Positions 1-5,186 are shown, counted from the stretch's first letter. The stretch: 9,109 bases of DNA from an uncultured Lachnospiraceae bacterium (GCA_910585065.1 CAJUCG010000142.1:1-9109); one strand, 5' to 3'. The notes: generated by a model from the letters alone, not told the origin. Numbers and translations: made by a program.

Positions 1-1199
1 ACCTTTCCGTTCTCAATTCTTGAGATCTCTCCCACCCACCTGTAAATTCCCTCCGCTAGTTTCTCCTGGGTCATGTGGAATGCCCGCCGCTCTGCAAAGA
101 GTACCTCCACATCTAGGTGGTACATTCTCTGGCAGCAATTCCATAGAATAGAGTTTTTTGGGTACCACTTTGCCAGATATTTTTCATGCAGTTTATTTAA
201 TATCCGATAATAGTTGGCACAGCGTTCCTCCGTAATCCAGATCTCAGATATTTTGTGACGGTTTTTCTGTTGAAATTGTGTAAAAAGATCGGAGACAGAG
301 CTATTTTTTTCCATCCTGTTTTCTGCTCTTTTATAATAGGTAAGAAGATTTTCAAGAATTGGTATTGCAAAATATTCGATTCCAAACTGGCGCAGTTCTT
401 CAAAGGCTTTTAGAGCGATAAATATTGCCTCTTCCCATTCTCCCTGCTCCATCGCGACATCCGCGGCAATCCATGCATATTTACTATAAATTTTTGCGTG
501 TTCTTCCTTATCTTTTACCTTTTTTTGTATGTAGGTTCCGCAGCGTTCTAATAAGTTTTTTTCTAAATTCCATTTTTCCCCTTTTTGCTCCCGCCATATG
601 CGCACTAAGGCAAGTGCGTTTTCAAGTTCAATTAAGGAAATCCGACATCCTATCCAGTCTTTTTGTTTCCAGCGTGGAAATGTACTGTCCAGTGCGCATT
701 TTAAGTATTCTTCCGCATTTTCCAGATTATTGTCCATCCAGTAAGCCATCAGCGCGCGCCCGCGAAAAAGATACATTTTTCCGATAGAATCTAGGGATTT
801 GGGACATTTCCATAATCCTTCTTTTGACTTTTTAAAAGTGATGTCCTTTAATTCTTTTTCCGTGTCCTTCCCTTTCTTTTTTTGATCTAAGGACTGTGCA
901 TACTGCGCAAACAAACGTTCTGACCACTCCCGCCTTTTTTGAAATACCGCCGCCATAAAAAAGCCCCATAGACATTGGCTTCGGTATTCCTGTCCGGACA
1001 GGATATATTCAAGTTTATCCGGGGAATATCCAAGCCTTTGCAGTAAAATACAAAAAAGTTCCAGGCTGCAATTTTCCTGCCCACTCTCAAAATTATCTAA
1101 AAATTGATAAGTGCAGATCCCTTCCACTAACTCATTGATAGAAATATTGGATTCCTCCCGGCAATTCTTTAGCCATTCTCCAATGGTAATCTTAGGCAT
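1..1199 (-). CDS. XRE-family regulator, HTH-TPR-like-HTH, C-terminus cut by window edge
   Basis: The frame stays open from ATG at 1199 to the left edge, giving 399 residues with no stop; the end lies outside the window. Residues 5-60 form a Cro/C1-type helix-turn-helix (IGEWLKNCREESNISINEL, then ESGQENCSLELFCILLQRLGYS). Residues 75-350 are mostly helical, rich in Trp, Leu, Lys and Glu, in the manner of TPR sensor domains of peptide-responsive regulators. Residues 363-399 look like a second HTH (ERRAFHMTQEKLAEG, then EISRIENGK), which is unusual for this architecture. An in-frame TGA two codons upstream makes ATG 1199 the first possible start. No clear Shine-Dalgarno precedes it, so translation may be coupled to an upstream short ORF. 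It is probably cytoplasmic and DNA-binding. The target and any ligand are unknown. Codons look more AT-rich than in the core genes to the right. Confidence 0.85.
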   Translation of the reverse strand, partial: MPKITIGEWLKNCREESNISINELVEGICTYQFLDNFESGQENCSLELFCILLQRLGYSPDKLEYILSGQEYRSQCLWGFFMAAVFQKRREWSERLFAQYAQSLDQKKKGKDTEKELKDITFKKSKEGLWKCPKSLDSIGKMYLFRGRALMAYWMDNNLENAEEYLKCALDSTFPRWKQKDWIGCRISLIELENALALVRIWREQKGEKWNLEKNLLERCGTYIQKKVKDKEEHAKIYSKYAWIAADVAMEQGEWEEAIFIALKAFEELRQFGIEYFAIPILENLLTYYKRAENRMEKNSSVSDLFTQFQQKNRHKISEIWITEERCANYYRILNKLHEKYLAKWYPKNSILWNCCQRMYHLDVEVLFAERRAFHMTQEKLAEGIYRWVGEISRIENGK

Positions 1200-1355
1200 T
1201 TGTCATTCTGTCACTGAAAATTGATAAAATAATAAAGATTTATATAAATTTTTATTTTTAGTGACTTTTCCTTTCCTAATTTTTCTTGTTTTAGATCTTG
1301 ATAAAACACTGAATTCTGAAGTACTTTCATTATTTAATACTTCAAAATTTTGTGA
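1200..1355 (-). other. AT-rich leader between small ORF and XRE regulator
   Basis: This is the untranslated or weakly translated leader ahead of the regulator. It contains a possible 39-codon ORF (ATG at 1330, TGA at 1211-1213, product beginning MKVLQNSVFYQDL) that ends 11 bp before the regulator start. That ORF has no convincing Shine-Dalgarno and its Lys/Ile/Tyr-rich composition is what AT-rich DNA gives by chance, so it is not called as a gene. A 7-bp inverted repeat, TGAAGTA (1317-1323) and TACTTCA (1338-1344), lies here and is a possible operator. No other gene is visible. Confidence 0.4.
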
Positions 1356-1375
1356 TTATATATATTTTGTGATTA
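1347..1375. repeat. 12-bp direct repeat, 17-bp period
   Basis: ATTTTGTGATTA occurs exactly at 1347-1358 and again at 1364-1375, separated by 5 bp (TATAT). The start-to-start distance of 17 bp is close to one and a half helical turns. The repeat lies within and just after the 20-codon ORF, downstream of the minus-strand promoter. It could be a paired binding site for the neighbouring regulator. The sequence is AT-rich, so a chance repeat is not excluded. Confidence 0.5.
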
Positions 1376-1418
1376 ACTCTTCCTTCTTAATATTTATTAG
1401 GCAGACTGAACTAACCAT
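1356..1418 (-). CDS. candidate 20-residue peptide ORF upstream of the XRE regulator
   Basis: ATG at 1416-1418 opens a 20-codon frame ending in TAA at 1356-1358. The product begins MVSSVCLINIKKEEL and ends TKYI. A strong Shine-Dalgarno, AAGGAG (1427-1432), lies 8 nt upstream of the ATG, and a near-consensus sigma-A promoter lies just above it, so the unit has the signals of an expressed gene despite its size. It is co-oriented with the regulator and precedes it by about 156 bp. The peptide is short, with a modestly hydrophobic first half and a charged second half. It is not a typical secretion signal, so a quorum-sensing pheromone role is only a guess. It could instead be a leader peptide. The predicted transcript start (about 1431) overlaps the Shine-Dalgarno, which would leave an unusually short 5' UTR. 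Confidence 0.4.
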   Translation of the reverse strand: MVSSVCLINIKKEELITKYI

Positions 1419-1437
1419 TATCTTTGCTCCTTATTTG

Positions 1438-1466
1438 ATTATATAATATATGCGTTGTACTTTCAA
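1438..1466 (-). promoter_or_regulatory. sigma-A promoter for small ORF and XRE regulator
   Basis: Read on the minus strand, TTGAAA (1461-1466) and TATAAT (1438-1443) are separated by exactly 17 bp, matching the vegetative consensus at 11 of 12 positions. The expected transcript start is near 1431. An inverted repeat, TTGTA (1455-1459) and TACAA (1467-1471), brackets the -35 box. The 9-mer GTACTTTCA that includes most of the -35 region recurs at 1321-1329. Either could be an operator. Confidence 0.65.
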
Positions 1467-1535
1467 TACAAAGTGCAAGATTTTTTTACAAAGATTCCCT
1501 TTCAAATTTTTTACTGGAATTTTATGCAAGGGGGT

Positions 1536-1562
1536 TAATCTATTGTTAAAATCTGCCGATAT
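1536..1562 (+). promoter_or_regulatory. sigma-28 (SigD/FliA-type) promoter
   Basis: TAAT (1536-1539) is followed after exactly 15 bp by GCCGATAT (1555-1562). The known sigma-28 consensus is TAAA-N15-GCCGATAA, so 10 of 12 positions match with ideal spacing. Transcription would begin near 1570 and read into the ORF at 1662. Sigma-28 controls late flagellar, motor and chemotaxis genes in Firmicutes, so this links the downstream protein to motility. Confidence 0.65.
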
Positions 1563-1587
1563 AAAGAGTACGAAATCCATTTTTAGT

Positions 1588-1614
1588 GGGGCGTATGCCA
1601 TGGAGGGCATTCCC
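1588..1614 (+). other. leader hairpin upstream of the 213-residue ORF
   Basis: ATGCC (1595-1599) pairs with GGCAT (1606-1610) across a 6-nt loop. GGG (1589-1591) can pair with CCC (1612-1614) below an asymmetric internal loop. It lies in the 5' UTR, about 45 nt before the start codon. It is a modest structure that could stabilise the mRNA. No known riboswitch is recognised. Confidence 0.3.
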
Positions 1615-1661
1615 GAAAGAAAAACGGATGTTTCTATTTAAGGAAAGGGAAGGTGATTACA

Positions 1662-2303
1662 ATGAGTGTAAGCGCAGTAAATGAGGTAACCAATTATAGC
1701 CAGGTAAATCCAGTGACGACCACGACAGAAGCAGCAAAGGCGGACAATGTAAAGCAGACTGAGTCCGTTCCTAAGACAGAGCCAAAGAAAGAGTCGGATG
1801 CAGCCGTATATGACAAGACGGATAAGACTGACAAGGTAGAAAAGCCAACCTATAAGCAGGATACTGCATTAGTGGAGAAGCTGAAAGCGGATGCGGAAGC
1901 AAGAACTGCACAGATGCGTTCCCTTGTGGAAAAGATGATGATGAAGCAGGGGCAGACAATAAATAGTTCGATGGACTATCTGATGGCTCTGAAGAATGGT
2001 ACAGTAAAGGTGGATGCGGCGACCAGAAAGCAGGCGCAGGACGATATTTCTGAGGATGGCTACTGGGGCGTAAAGCAGACTTCGGACCGCTTGGTATCCT
2101 TTGCGAAAGCCCTTACTGGCGGCGATCCGTCGAAGGCGGACAAGATGATGAAGGCGATTGAGAAGGGCTTTGATCAGGCGACAAAGGCATGGGGAGGCGA
2201 TCTGCCGGATCTTTGCCAGAAGACGCTTGAGGCGACTCGTGAGAAGATGAATGAGTGGAAGAAGAGTACTTCGACAGAGGCGGTGGAGACCGTAGCGCAG
2301 TAG
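1662..2303 (+). CDS. conserved-looking protein of unknown function, possibly motility-regulon
   Basis: The product has 213 residues and its function is not recognised. ATG at 1662 is preferred over an in-frame GTG at 1653 because the purine-rich Shine-Dalgarno GGAAGGTG (1648-1655) overlaps that GTG and sits about 7 nt before the ATG. No signal peptide or membrane segment is visible. Residues 1-65 are low-complexity and probably disordered, rich in Thr, Lys, Glu and Asp, with the tandem DKTDKTDK. Residues 66-97 are helical (VEKLKADAEARTAQMRSLVEKMM). Residues 119-200 form a compact-looking domain with the memorable segments EDGYWGVKQTSDR, ALTGGDPSKADKMMKAIEKG and ATKAWGGDLPDL. The only cysteine is Cys185. 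From memory, similar hypothetical proteins occur in Lachnospiraceae, but I cannot name a family. The sigma-28-like promoter upstream suggests co-expression with flagellar genes. It is transcribed alone and ends at a strong terminator. Confidence 0.85.
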   Translation: MSVSAVNEVTNYSQVNPVTTTTEAAKADNVKQTESVPKTEPKKESDAAVYDKTDKTDKVEKPTYKQDTALVEKLKADAEARTAQMRSLVEKMMMKQGQTINSSMDYLMALKNGTVKVDAATRKQAQDDISEDGYWGVKQTSDRLVSFAKALTGGDPSKADKMMKAIEKGFDQATKAWGGDLPDLCQKTLEATREKMNEWKKSTSTEAVETVAQ

Positions 2304-2349
2304 GATGAATGCGGCGGGATGCCGATTGGGTAAATTGGGATAAAATTAC

Positions 2350-2391
2350 ATAAAAAGTGGCAGGAAGAATTACCTTTCTGCCACTTTTTAT
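2350..2391. terminator. bidirectional Rho-independent terminator
   Basis: A perfect 14-bp inverted repeat pairs ATAAAAAGTGGCAG (2350-2363) with CTGCCACTTTTTAT (2378-2391). Four further pairs, one of them G-U, extend the stem inward to a 6-nt loop, AATTAC (2368-2373). Runs of A and T at the stem base provide a U tract on either strand. It lies between convergent genes and so serves both the 213-residue ORF and sipL. Confidence 0.9.
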
Positions 2392-2461
2392 GCGCAGACC
2401 CACAAATGCGCGTGAACGTGCAACGGAAATTTACTGCTAACTCAGTATGTGGGTCTGCGCA
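2391..2461. repeat. 71-bp folded inverted-repeat element (three-way junction)
   Basis: The ends TGCGCAGACCCACA (2391-2404) and TGTGGGTCTGCGCA (2448-2461) are perfect 14-bp inverted repeats. Inside are two further hairpins. GCGCG (2408-2412) pairs with CGTGC (2417-2421), with one G-U, around the tetraloop TGAA. TACTG (2432-2436) pairs with CAGTA (2443-2447) around a 6-nt loop. The whole would fold as a three-way junction on either strand. It abuts the terminator and lies just beyond the sipL stop. It resembles a small non-autonomous mobile element, a REP/MITE-like dispersed repeat, or a structured 3' UTR RNA. No coding potential is seen in it. Confidence 0.7.
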
Positions 2462-2482
2462 GCGAACGGGAGAGTAAATTTG

Positions 2483-4045
2483 TTACACCAGCACTTCTTT
2501 GAGCAAAAGCAGATGTGTTCCCACGGCTAAATTCTCTTCGGTCAGATCATTGAGTGCGAGGATGGATTCTGAAGTGGTGTGATGAGCTTTTGCGATCGAC
2601 CACAGATCATCATTTTCCTTGACGATATACCCGGTCATGCCCGGAAGATCCATAAGTGCCTCATAGTCGAGTGGTTCCTCGGTAATATCCGTGAGGAACT
2701 GCGCGGTAATACGATTAAAGACAAGGCTGTTGAGCAGGACGGAAGCCTTGATTTCGAGTTCGTCCGAGTCGTTTGAAAGTACGGTAAGCTGTTCTAATTC
2801 CGGCGTGATAGTATAGACCGTGTCCGGGTTCAAATCATGGACTTCAATTAGCTGCTGGAACGGGACGGAGGCCTTCATCGCGTACATCGGGCGGCTATCC
2901 TCCGGAGTGATATAGAAGATATCGGCTTCAATGCTGCCCTCAGTCATCAAGCCATCCTCGGATGGGTAGGTATTGTCAATATGTATGGTTCCGCTTCCGT
3001 GGCAGATTTGCAGGATTTTTGGCGCGGTATCGCTGATTTTTACGCGGTCGTTAATACGCACTTTGTTTGCATTGTGTACCAAGAGATTTTCATAGACCAC
3101 CGGGCGGTAGATCGGGGTGAGGCTGGCAAATGGGGAGTATACATCTTGAATAACATTGAAGGTGGCATCCTCATAAATTTTAATCTGAATTTCGATCAGC
3201 AGATCAAGGCTGACAATGCGCGGCTCACCGTCACTATCCTGCTTTATCTCAAAAGTTTTATCGGTGATCACTAAGTTGATATCCGGTGTCATTGTCTCGC
3301 TGCAGCCGTTGCAGTCGATTGTCGCGTGAAAGGGCAGTTCACTCTCGTAGTATTCAGCAGCCGTCTCGCCGTCCTCGGTAGCATAGAGAAGAAAAACTAC
3401 GGCATCCCCCTTAATGGTAAACTGGTCTTTTAACAGTCGGATATCGACATTTTTCAGGGAAATACTGCGGTAGAGCAGTTCGCGGATGCTGCTTTTTGAC
3501 GAGGGCAGTGTAATTTCATCGCGCAGGCGGTAAGAATCTTTTTTGCAGGCGGCAAGTCCGGTAAGCTGCAAGGGAACCATGCGAGTGCAGAGTGGAACAT
3601 CGTTCTCAATGGCAGTGCAGGCGGGTTCATCATAGATTTCCTCCGCTGTTACGGTTAGGGAGAGCAGCGATTTGATGCTGACTTTGCGGGAGTTGATAAG
3701 ATTCGCACTCAAATCCTCAAGCACGGAGCGAAGTGTTGTATTTTCTGTGCTGCATTCCGCCTCAAGATGGATGGTTTCATCAATGGGCAATTTTCCGGAA
3801 AGTGTATGGATGCGACAGTCTTCCTCCGCGCTTAAATAGAGCAGGCAAAAGGAAAGTGAGCCTTTTAAATAGAGTTTGCCAGAGAGAATTTTCTGTTCCT
3901 CCCAGGTGGTCTCGCCGGAGATCTTCATAATGGCGGCGATATCCGGTCTGGTATCGGGGACATTGATATCGTCGTTTAAGTTTAATTGCAGTGTGCTTTT
4001 ACATTTTAGCTTGTTCATGTGAATGTTCTTTTTTATCAGTTCCAA
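2483..4045 (-). CDS. sipL: SipL-like spore coat/cortex morphogenesis protein, DUF3794 repeats plus LysM
   Basis: In Clostridioides difficile, SipL binds the coat scaffold ATPase SpoIVA through its LysM domain and is needed for coat assembly around the forespore. This protein matches that architecture: three DUF3794-like modules at about residues 22-135 (NVPDTRPDIAAIMKISGE), 175-290 (EITLPSSKSSIREL) and 330-445 (RVKISDTAPKILQI), then a C-terminal LysM at 472-520 (GYIVKENDDLWSIAKAHHT). I chose TTG at 4045 (520 residues) because the strong Shine-Dalgarno GAGGAGGGA lies about 7 nt before it. An in-frame GTG at 4081 would add 12 residues but has no ribosome binding site and falls at the predicted transcript start. 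No signal peptide is seen, which fits a mother-cell cytosolic protein. It follows ispE with a 77-nt gap. The sigma-E-like promoter and Shine-Dalgarno hairpin upstream suggest sporulation-specific control. Confidence 0.88.
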   Translation of the reverse strand: MELIKKNIHMNKLKCKSTLQLNLNDDINVPDTRPDIAAIMKISGETTWEEQKILSGKLYLKGSLSFCLLYLSAEEDCRIHTLSGKLPIDETIHLEAECSTENTTLRSVLEDLSANLINSRKVSIKSLLSLTVTAEEIYDEPACTAIENDVPLCTRMVPLQLTGLAACKKDSYRLRDEITLPSSKSSIRELLYRSISLKNVDIRLLKDQFTIKGDAVVFLLYATEDGETAAEYYESELPFHATIDCNGCSETMTPDINLVITDKTFEIKQDSDGEPRIVSLDLLIEIQIKIYEDATFNVIQDVYSPFASLTPIYRPVVYENLLVHNANKVRINDRVKISDTAPKILQICHGSGTIHIDNTYPSEDGLMTEGSIEADIFYITPEDSRPMYAMKASVPFQQLIEVHDLNPDTVYTITPELEQLTVLSNDSDELEIKASVLLNSLVFNRITAQFLTDITEEPLDYEALMDLPGMTGYIVKENDDLWSIAKAHHTTSESILALNDLTEENLAVGTHLLLLKEVLV

Positions 4046-4052
4046 GAAAAAT

Positions 4053-4101
4053 CCCTCCTCAATTATCTGATATAGTTTCACGGTAATCTATATGAGGAGG
4101 G
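4053..4101 (-). promoter_or_regulatory. hairpin sequestering the sipL Shine-Dalgarno
   Basis: On the sipL mRNA strand, CCCTCCTCA (4093-4101) is perfectly complementary to TGAGGAGGG (4053-4061), which contains the sipL Shine-Dalgarno. An inner stem, ATATAG (4088-4093) with CTATAT (4070-4075) and a 12-nt loop, can stack beneath it; position 4093 can belong to only one stem at a time, and 4062-4069 bulge out. A transcript entering from ispE would carry both arms and hide the ribosome binding site. A transcript starting near 4080 would lack the upstream arm. Confidence 0.6.
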
Positions 4102-4115
4102 GAAAGAATTTATGC
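4087..4115 (-). promoter_or_regulatory. sigma-E-like (mother-cell) promoter for sipL
   Basis: On the minus strand, GCATAAA (4109-4115) is followed after 14 bp by CATATAGA (4087-4094). The B. subtilis sigma-E pattern is roughly KMATATT-N14-CATACAMT, so the spacing is right and both boxes are fair but imperfect matches. The known sporulation role of SipL supports the call. Transcription would start near 4080, between the two arms of the Shine-Dalgarno hairpin. Confidence 0.45.
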
Positions 4116-4122
4116 GTAAAAC

Positions 4123-4986
4123 TTAGCGGTTCCAAAATCCGGTCAGATAGGTCTGCTTGCCATACTCGCCAACTTTGAAGTGATAAAATGACCGCTCCGC
4201 TGCCTGCCTGTCAGAGAATAAGCCGAACACGCTAGGTCCGCTGCCGCTCATTAGCGCGCCGAGTGCGCCCGCCCGTTTCATCTCACTTTTGATCGCAGCG
4301 ATCTCCGGGTGGAGCGGGATGGTCACAGATTCGAGTGTATTGCCAAGATGCGCACAGAGATCAGGAAGGCTACCGGACTGTAAGGCGGTAAGCAGCGCGT
4401 CAATATCCGGGTGAGGTGCAGTGTTAAGATTTAAATGTTCATACACATATTTTGTAGATACGGAAACTGGAGGTTTTACAATCAGGCAGTAGGCGGGGGG
4501 TGGGGCGGGCAGTGGCATCAGACATTCGCCGATTCCTGTAGAGAGCGCGGCACCTTGTAGCAGACAGTAGGGAACATCCGCGCCAAGGCGAACGCCAAGA
4601 GTTTGAAGCTCTTTTAAGGACAGCCCAGTGCGGCAAAGTTCGTTGAGTGCGGCAAGTGTCGCAGCGGCATCGCTGCTGCCCCCGGCAAGCCCAGCCGCAA
4701 CGGGGATATGTTTGTCGAGAGTGATATGAATGCCGCAGTGTTTCCCTGTCTCTTTAAAAAAGAGAGCGGCTGCCCGGTAGATCAGATTATTTTCATCGCA
4801 GGGAAGATAGGAGAGATTGCTCCGAATTGTGATCCCCGTTGTCTGTGTCATATTGATTGTTAATTTGTCGAACAGGCGGACAGTCTGCATCAGCATACGC
4901 ACTTCATGGTAGCCGTCCGGCCTTTTGCGCAAAACATCAAGTCCTAGATTTATTTTGGCATAAGCTTTAATCTGTATGGATTCCAT
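4123..4986 (-). CDS. ispE: 4-diphosphocytidyl-2-C-methyl-D-erythritol kinase
   Basis: IspE phosphorylates 4-diphosphocytidyl-2-C-methyl-D-erythritol with ATP in the non-mevalonate isoprenoid pathway and acts in the cytosol. The 287-residue product has the normal length and every GHMP-kinase landmark: the N-terminal AYAKINLGLDV with Lys11 (equivalent to the E. coli catalytic lysine), GYHEV at 25-29, the glycine-rich ATP loop PVAAGLAGGSSDAA at 95-108, GADVPY with catalytic Asp137, and the C-terminal SGSGPSVF at 247-254. ATG at 4986 is preceded by GGGAGGAA about 5 nt upstream. Its own sigma-A promoter lies just above, divergent from that of gdpP. The gene reads toward sipL, and no terminator separates the two, so read-through is expected. 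Nothing in the protein looks damaged. Confidence 0.96.
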   Translation of the reverse strand: MESIQIKAYAKINLGLDVLRKRPDGYHEVRMLMQTVRLFDKLTINMTQTTGITIRSNLSYLPCDENNLIYRAAALFFKETGKHCGIHITLDKHIPVAAGLAGGSSDAAATLAALNELCRTGLSLKELQTLGVRLGADVPYCLLQGAALSTGIGECLMPLPAPPPAYCLIVKPPVSVSTKYVYEHLNLNTAPHPDIDALLTALQSGSLPDLCAHLGNTLESVTIPLHPEIAAIKSEMKRAGALGALMSGSGPSVFGLFSDRQAAERSFYHFKVGEYGKQTYLTGFWNR

Positions 4987-5008
4987 CGAATTCCTCCCTT
5001 TTCCCTAT

Positions 5009-5037
5009 ATTATATGGAATATTTAAGCGGAATGCAA
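5009..5037 (-). promoter_or_regulatory. sigma-A promoter for ispE
   Basis: On the minus strand, TTGCAT (5032-5037) and TATAAT (5009-5014) are 17 bp apart, with a consensus -10. The transcript would begin near 5002, leaving a leader of about 15 nt that carries the ispE ribosome binding site. The -35 box is only 8 bp from that of the divergent gdpP promoter. Confidence 0.6.
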
Positions 5038-5045
5038 GAAAAGAC

Positions 5046-5074
5046 TTTATCAATTCGCTAAAATATGGTATAAT
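5046..5074 (+). promoter_or_regulatory. sigma-A promoter, extended -10, for gdpP-rplI-dnaB
   Basis: TATAAT (5069-5074) is preceded by the extended -10 dinucleotide TG (5066-5067). A weak -35, TTTATC (5046-5051), lies 17 bp upstream. Transcription would begin near 5081, giving a leader of about 105 nt before gdpP. I see no known riboswitch in that leader. Confidence 0.6.
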
Positions 5075-5089
5075 GTCGTAGACATTATA
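5069..5089. promoter_or_regulatory. perfect palindrome over gdpP -10 and start site (candidate operator)
   Basis: TATAATGTC (5069-5077) and GACATTATA (5081-5089) are perfect inverted repeats around GTA. The left arm contains the -10 hexamer and the right arm begins at the predicted transcript start, the classic place for a dimeric repressor to block RNA polymerase. The sequence does not match the Firmicutes LexA, PerR or BlaI boxes as I know them, so the protein that would bind it is unknown. Confidence 0.5.
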
Positions 5090-5186
5090 TTGTTCCGATA
5101 TGTTCTCTCCGAGGGATGCGCACAGTTTATAAAAGTAATTGTCCTCCCTATGGTCGGACGTGAACTATACCATGTGAGGTGATCGC

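Noticed and set aside
425..787. Plus-strand 120-codon ORF inside the regulator region
   Set aside because: It is antisense to the long open regulator frame, which has clear HTH homology, and its product is Pro/Arg/Phe-rich without a recognisable domain.
1261..1446. Plus-strand hydrophobic 61-codon ORF
   Set aside because: It has a GTG start with no ribosome binding site, Phe/Leu/Ile-rich composition expected from AT-rich DNA, and it overlaps the opposite-strand small ORF with better signals.
1450..1641. Plus-strand 63-codon ORF
   Set aside because: It has no ribosome binding site, it contains the sigma-28-like promoter and leader hairpin of the next gene, and its product resembles no protein.
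1653..1661. GTG at 1653 as start of the 213-residue protein
   Set aside because: The GTG is part of the Shine-Dalgarno that is well spaced for ATG 1662.
2113..2403. Minus-strand 96-codon ORF
   Set aside because: It is antisense to the 213-residue protein and runs through the bidirectional terminator; its Ser/Pro-rich product is a shadow of the true frame.
2391..2461. Integron attC site
   Set aside because: The inverted repeat is folded, but the conserved attC core ends (GTTRRRY and its partner) are absent and there is no integrase or cassette context.
5081..5112. Second minus-strand promoter from the palindrome's mirror TATAAT
   Set aside because: No -35-like hexamer lies 16-18 bp upstream and there is no extended -10; ispE already has a better promoter at 5009-5037.
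5090..5186. Possible c-di-AMP (ydaO-type) riboswitch or other leader RNA before gdpP
   Set aside because: The leader is too short, and only a weak 5-bp pairing (ATGGT with ACCAT) is visible; no conserved motif is recognised.
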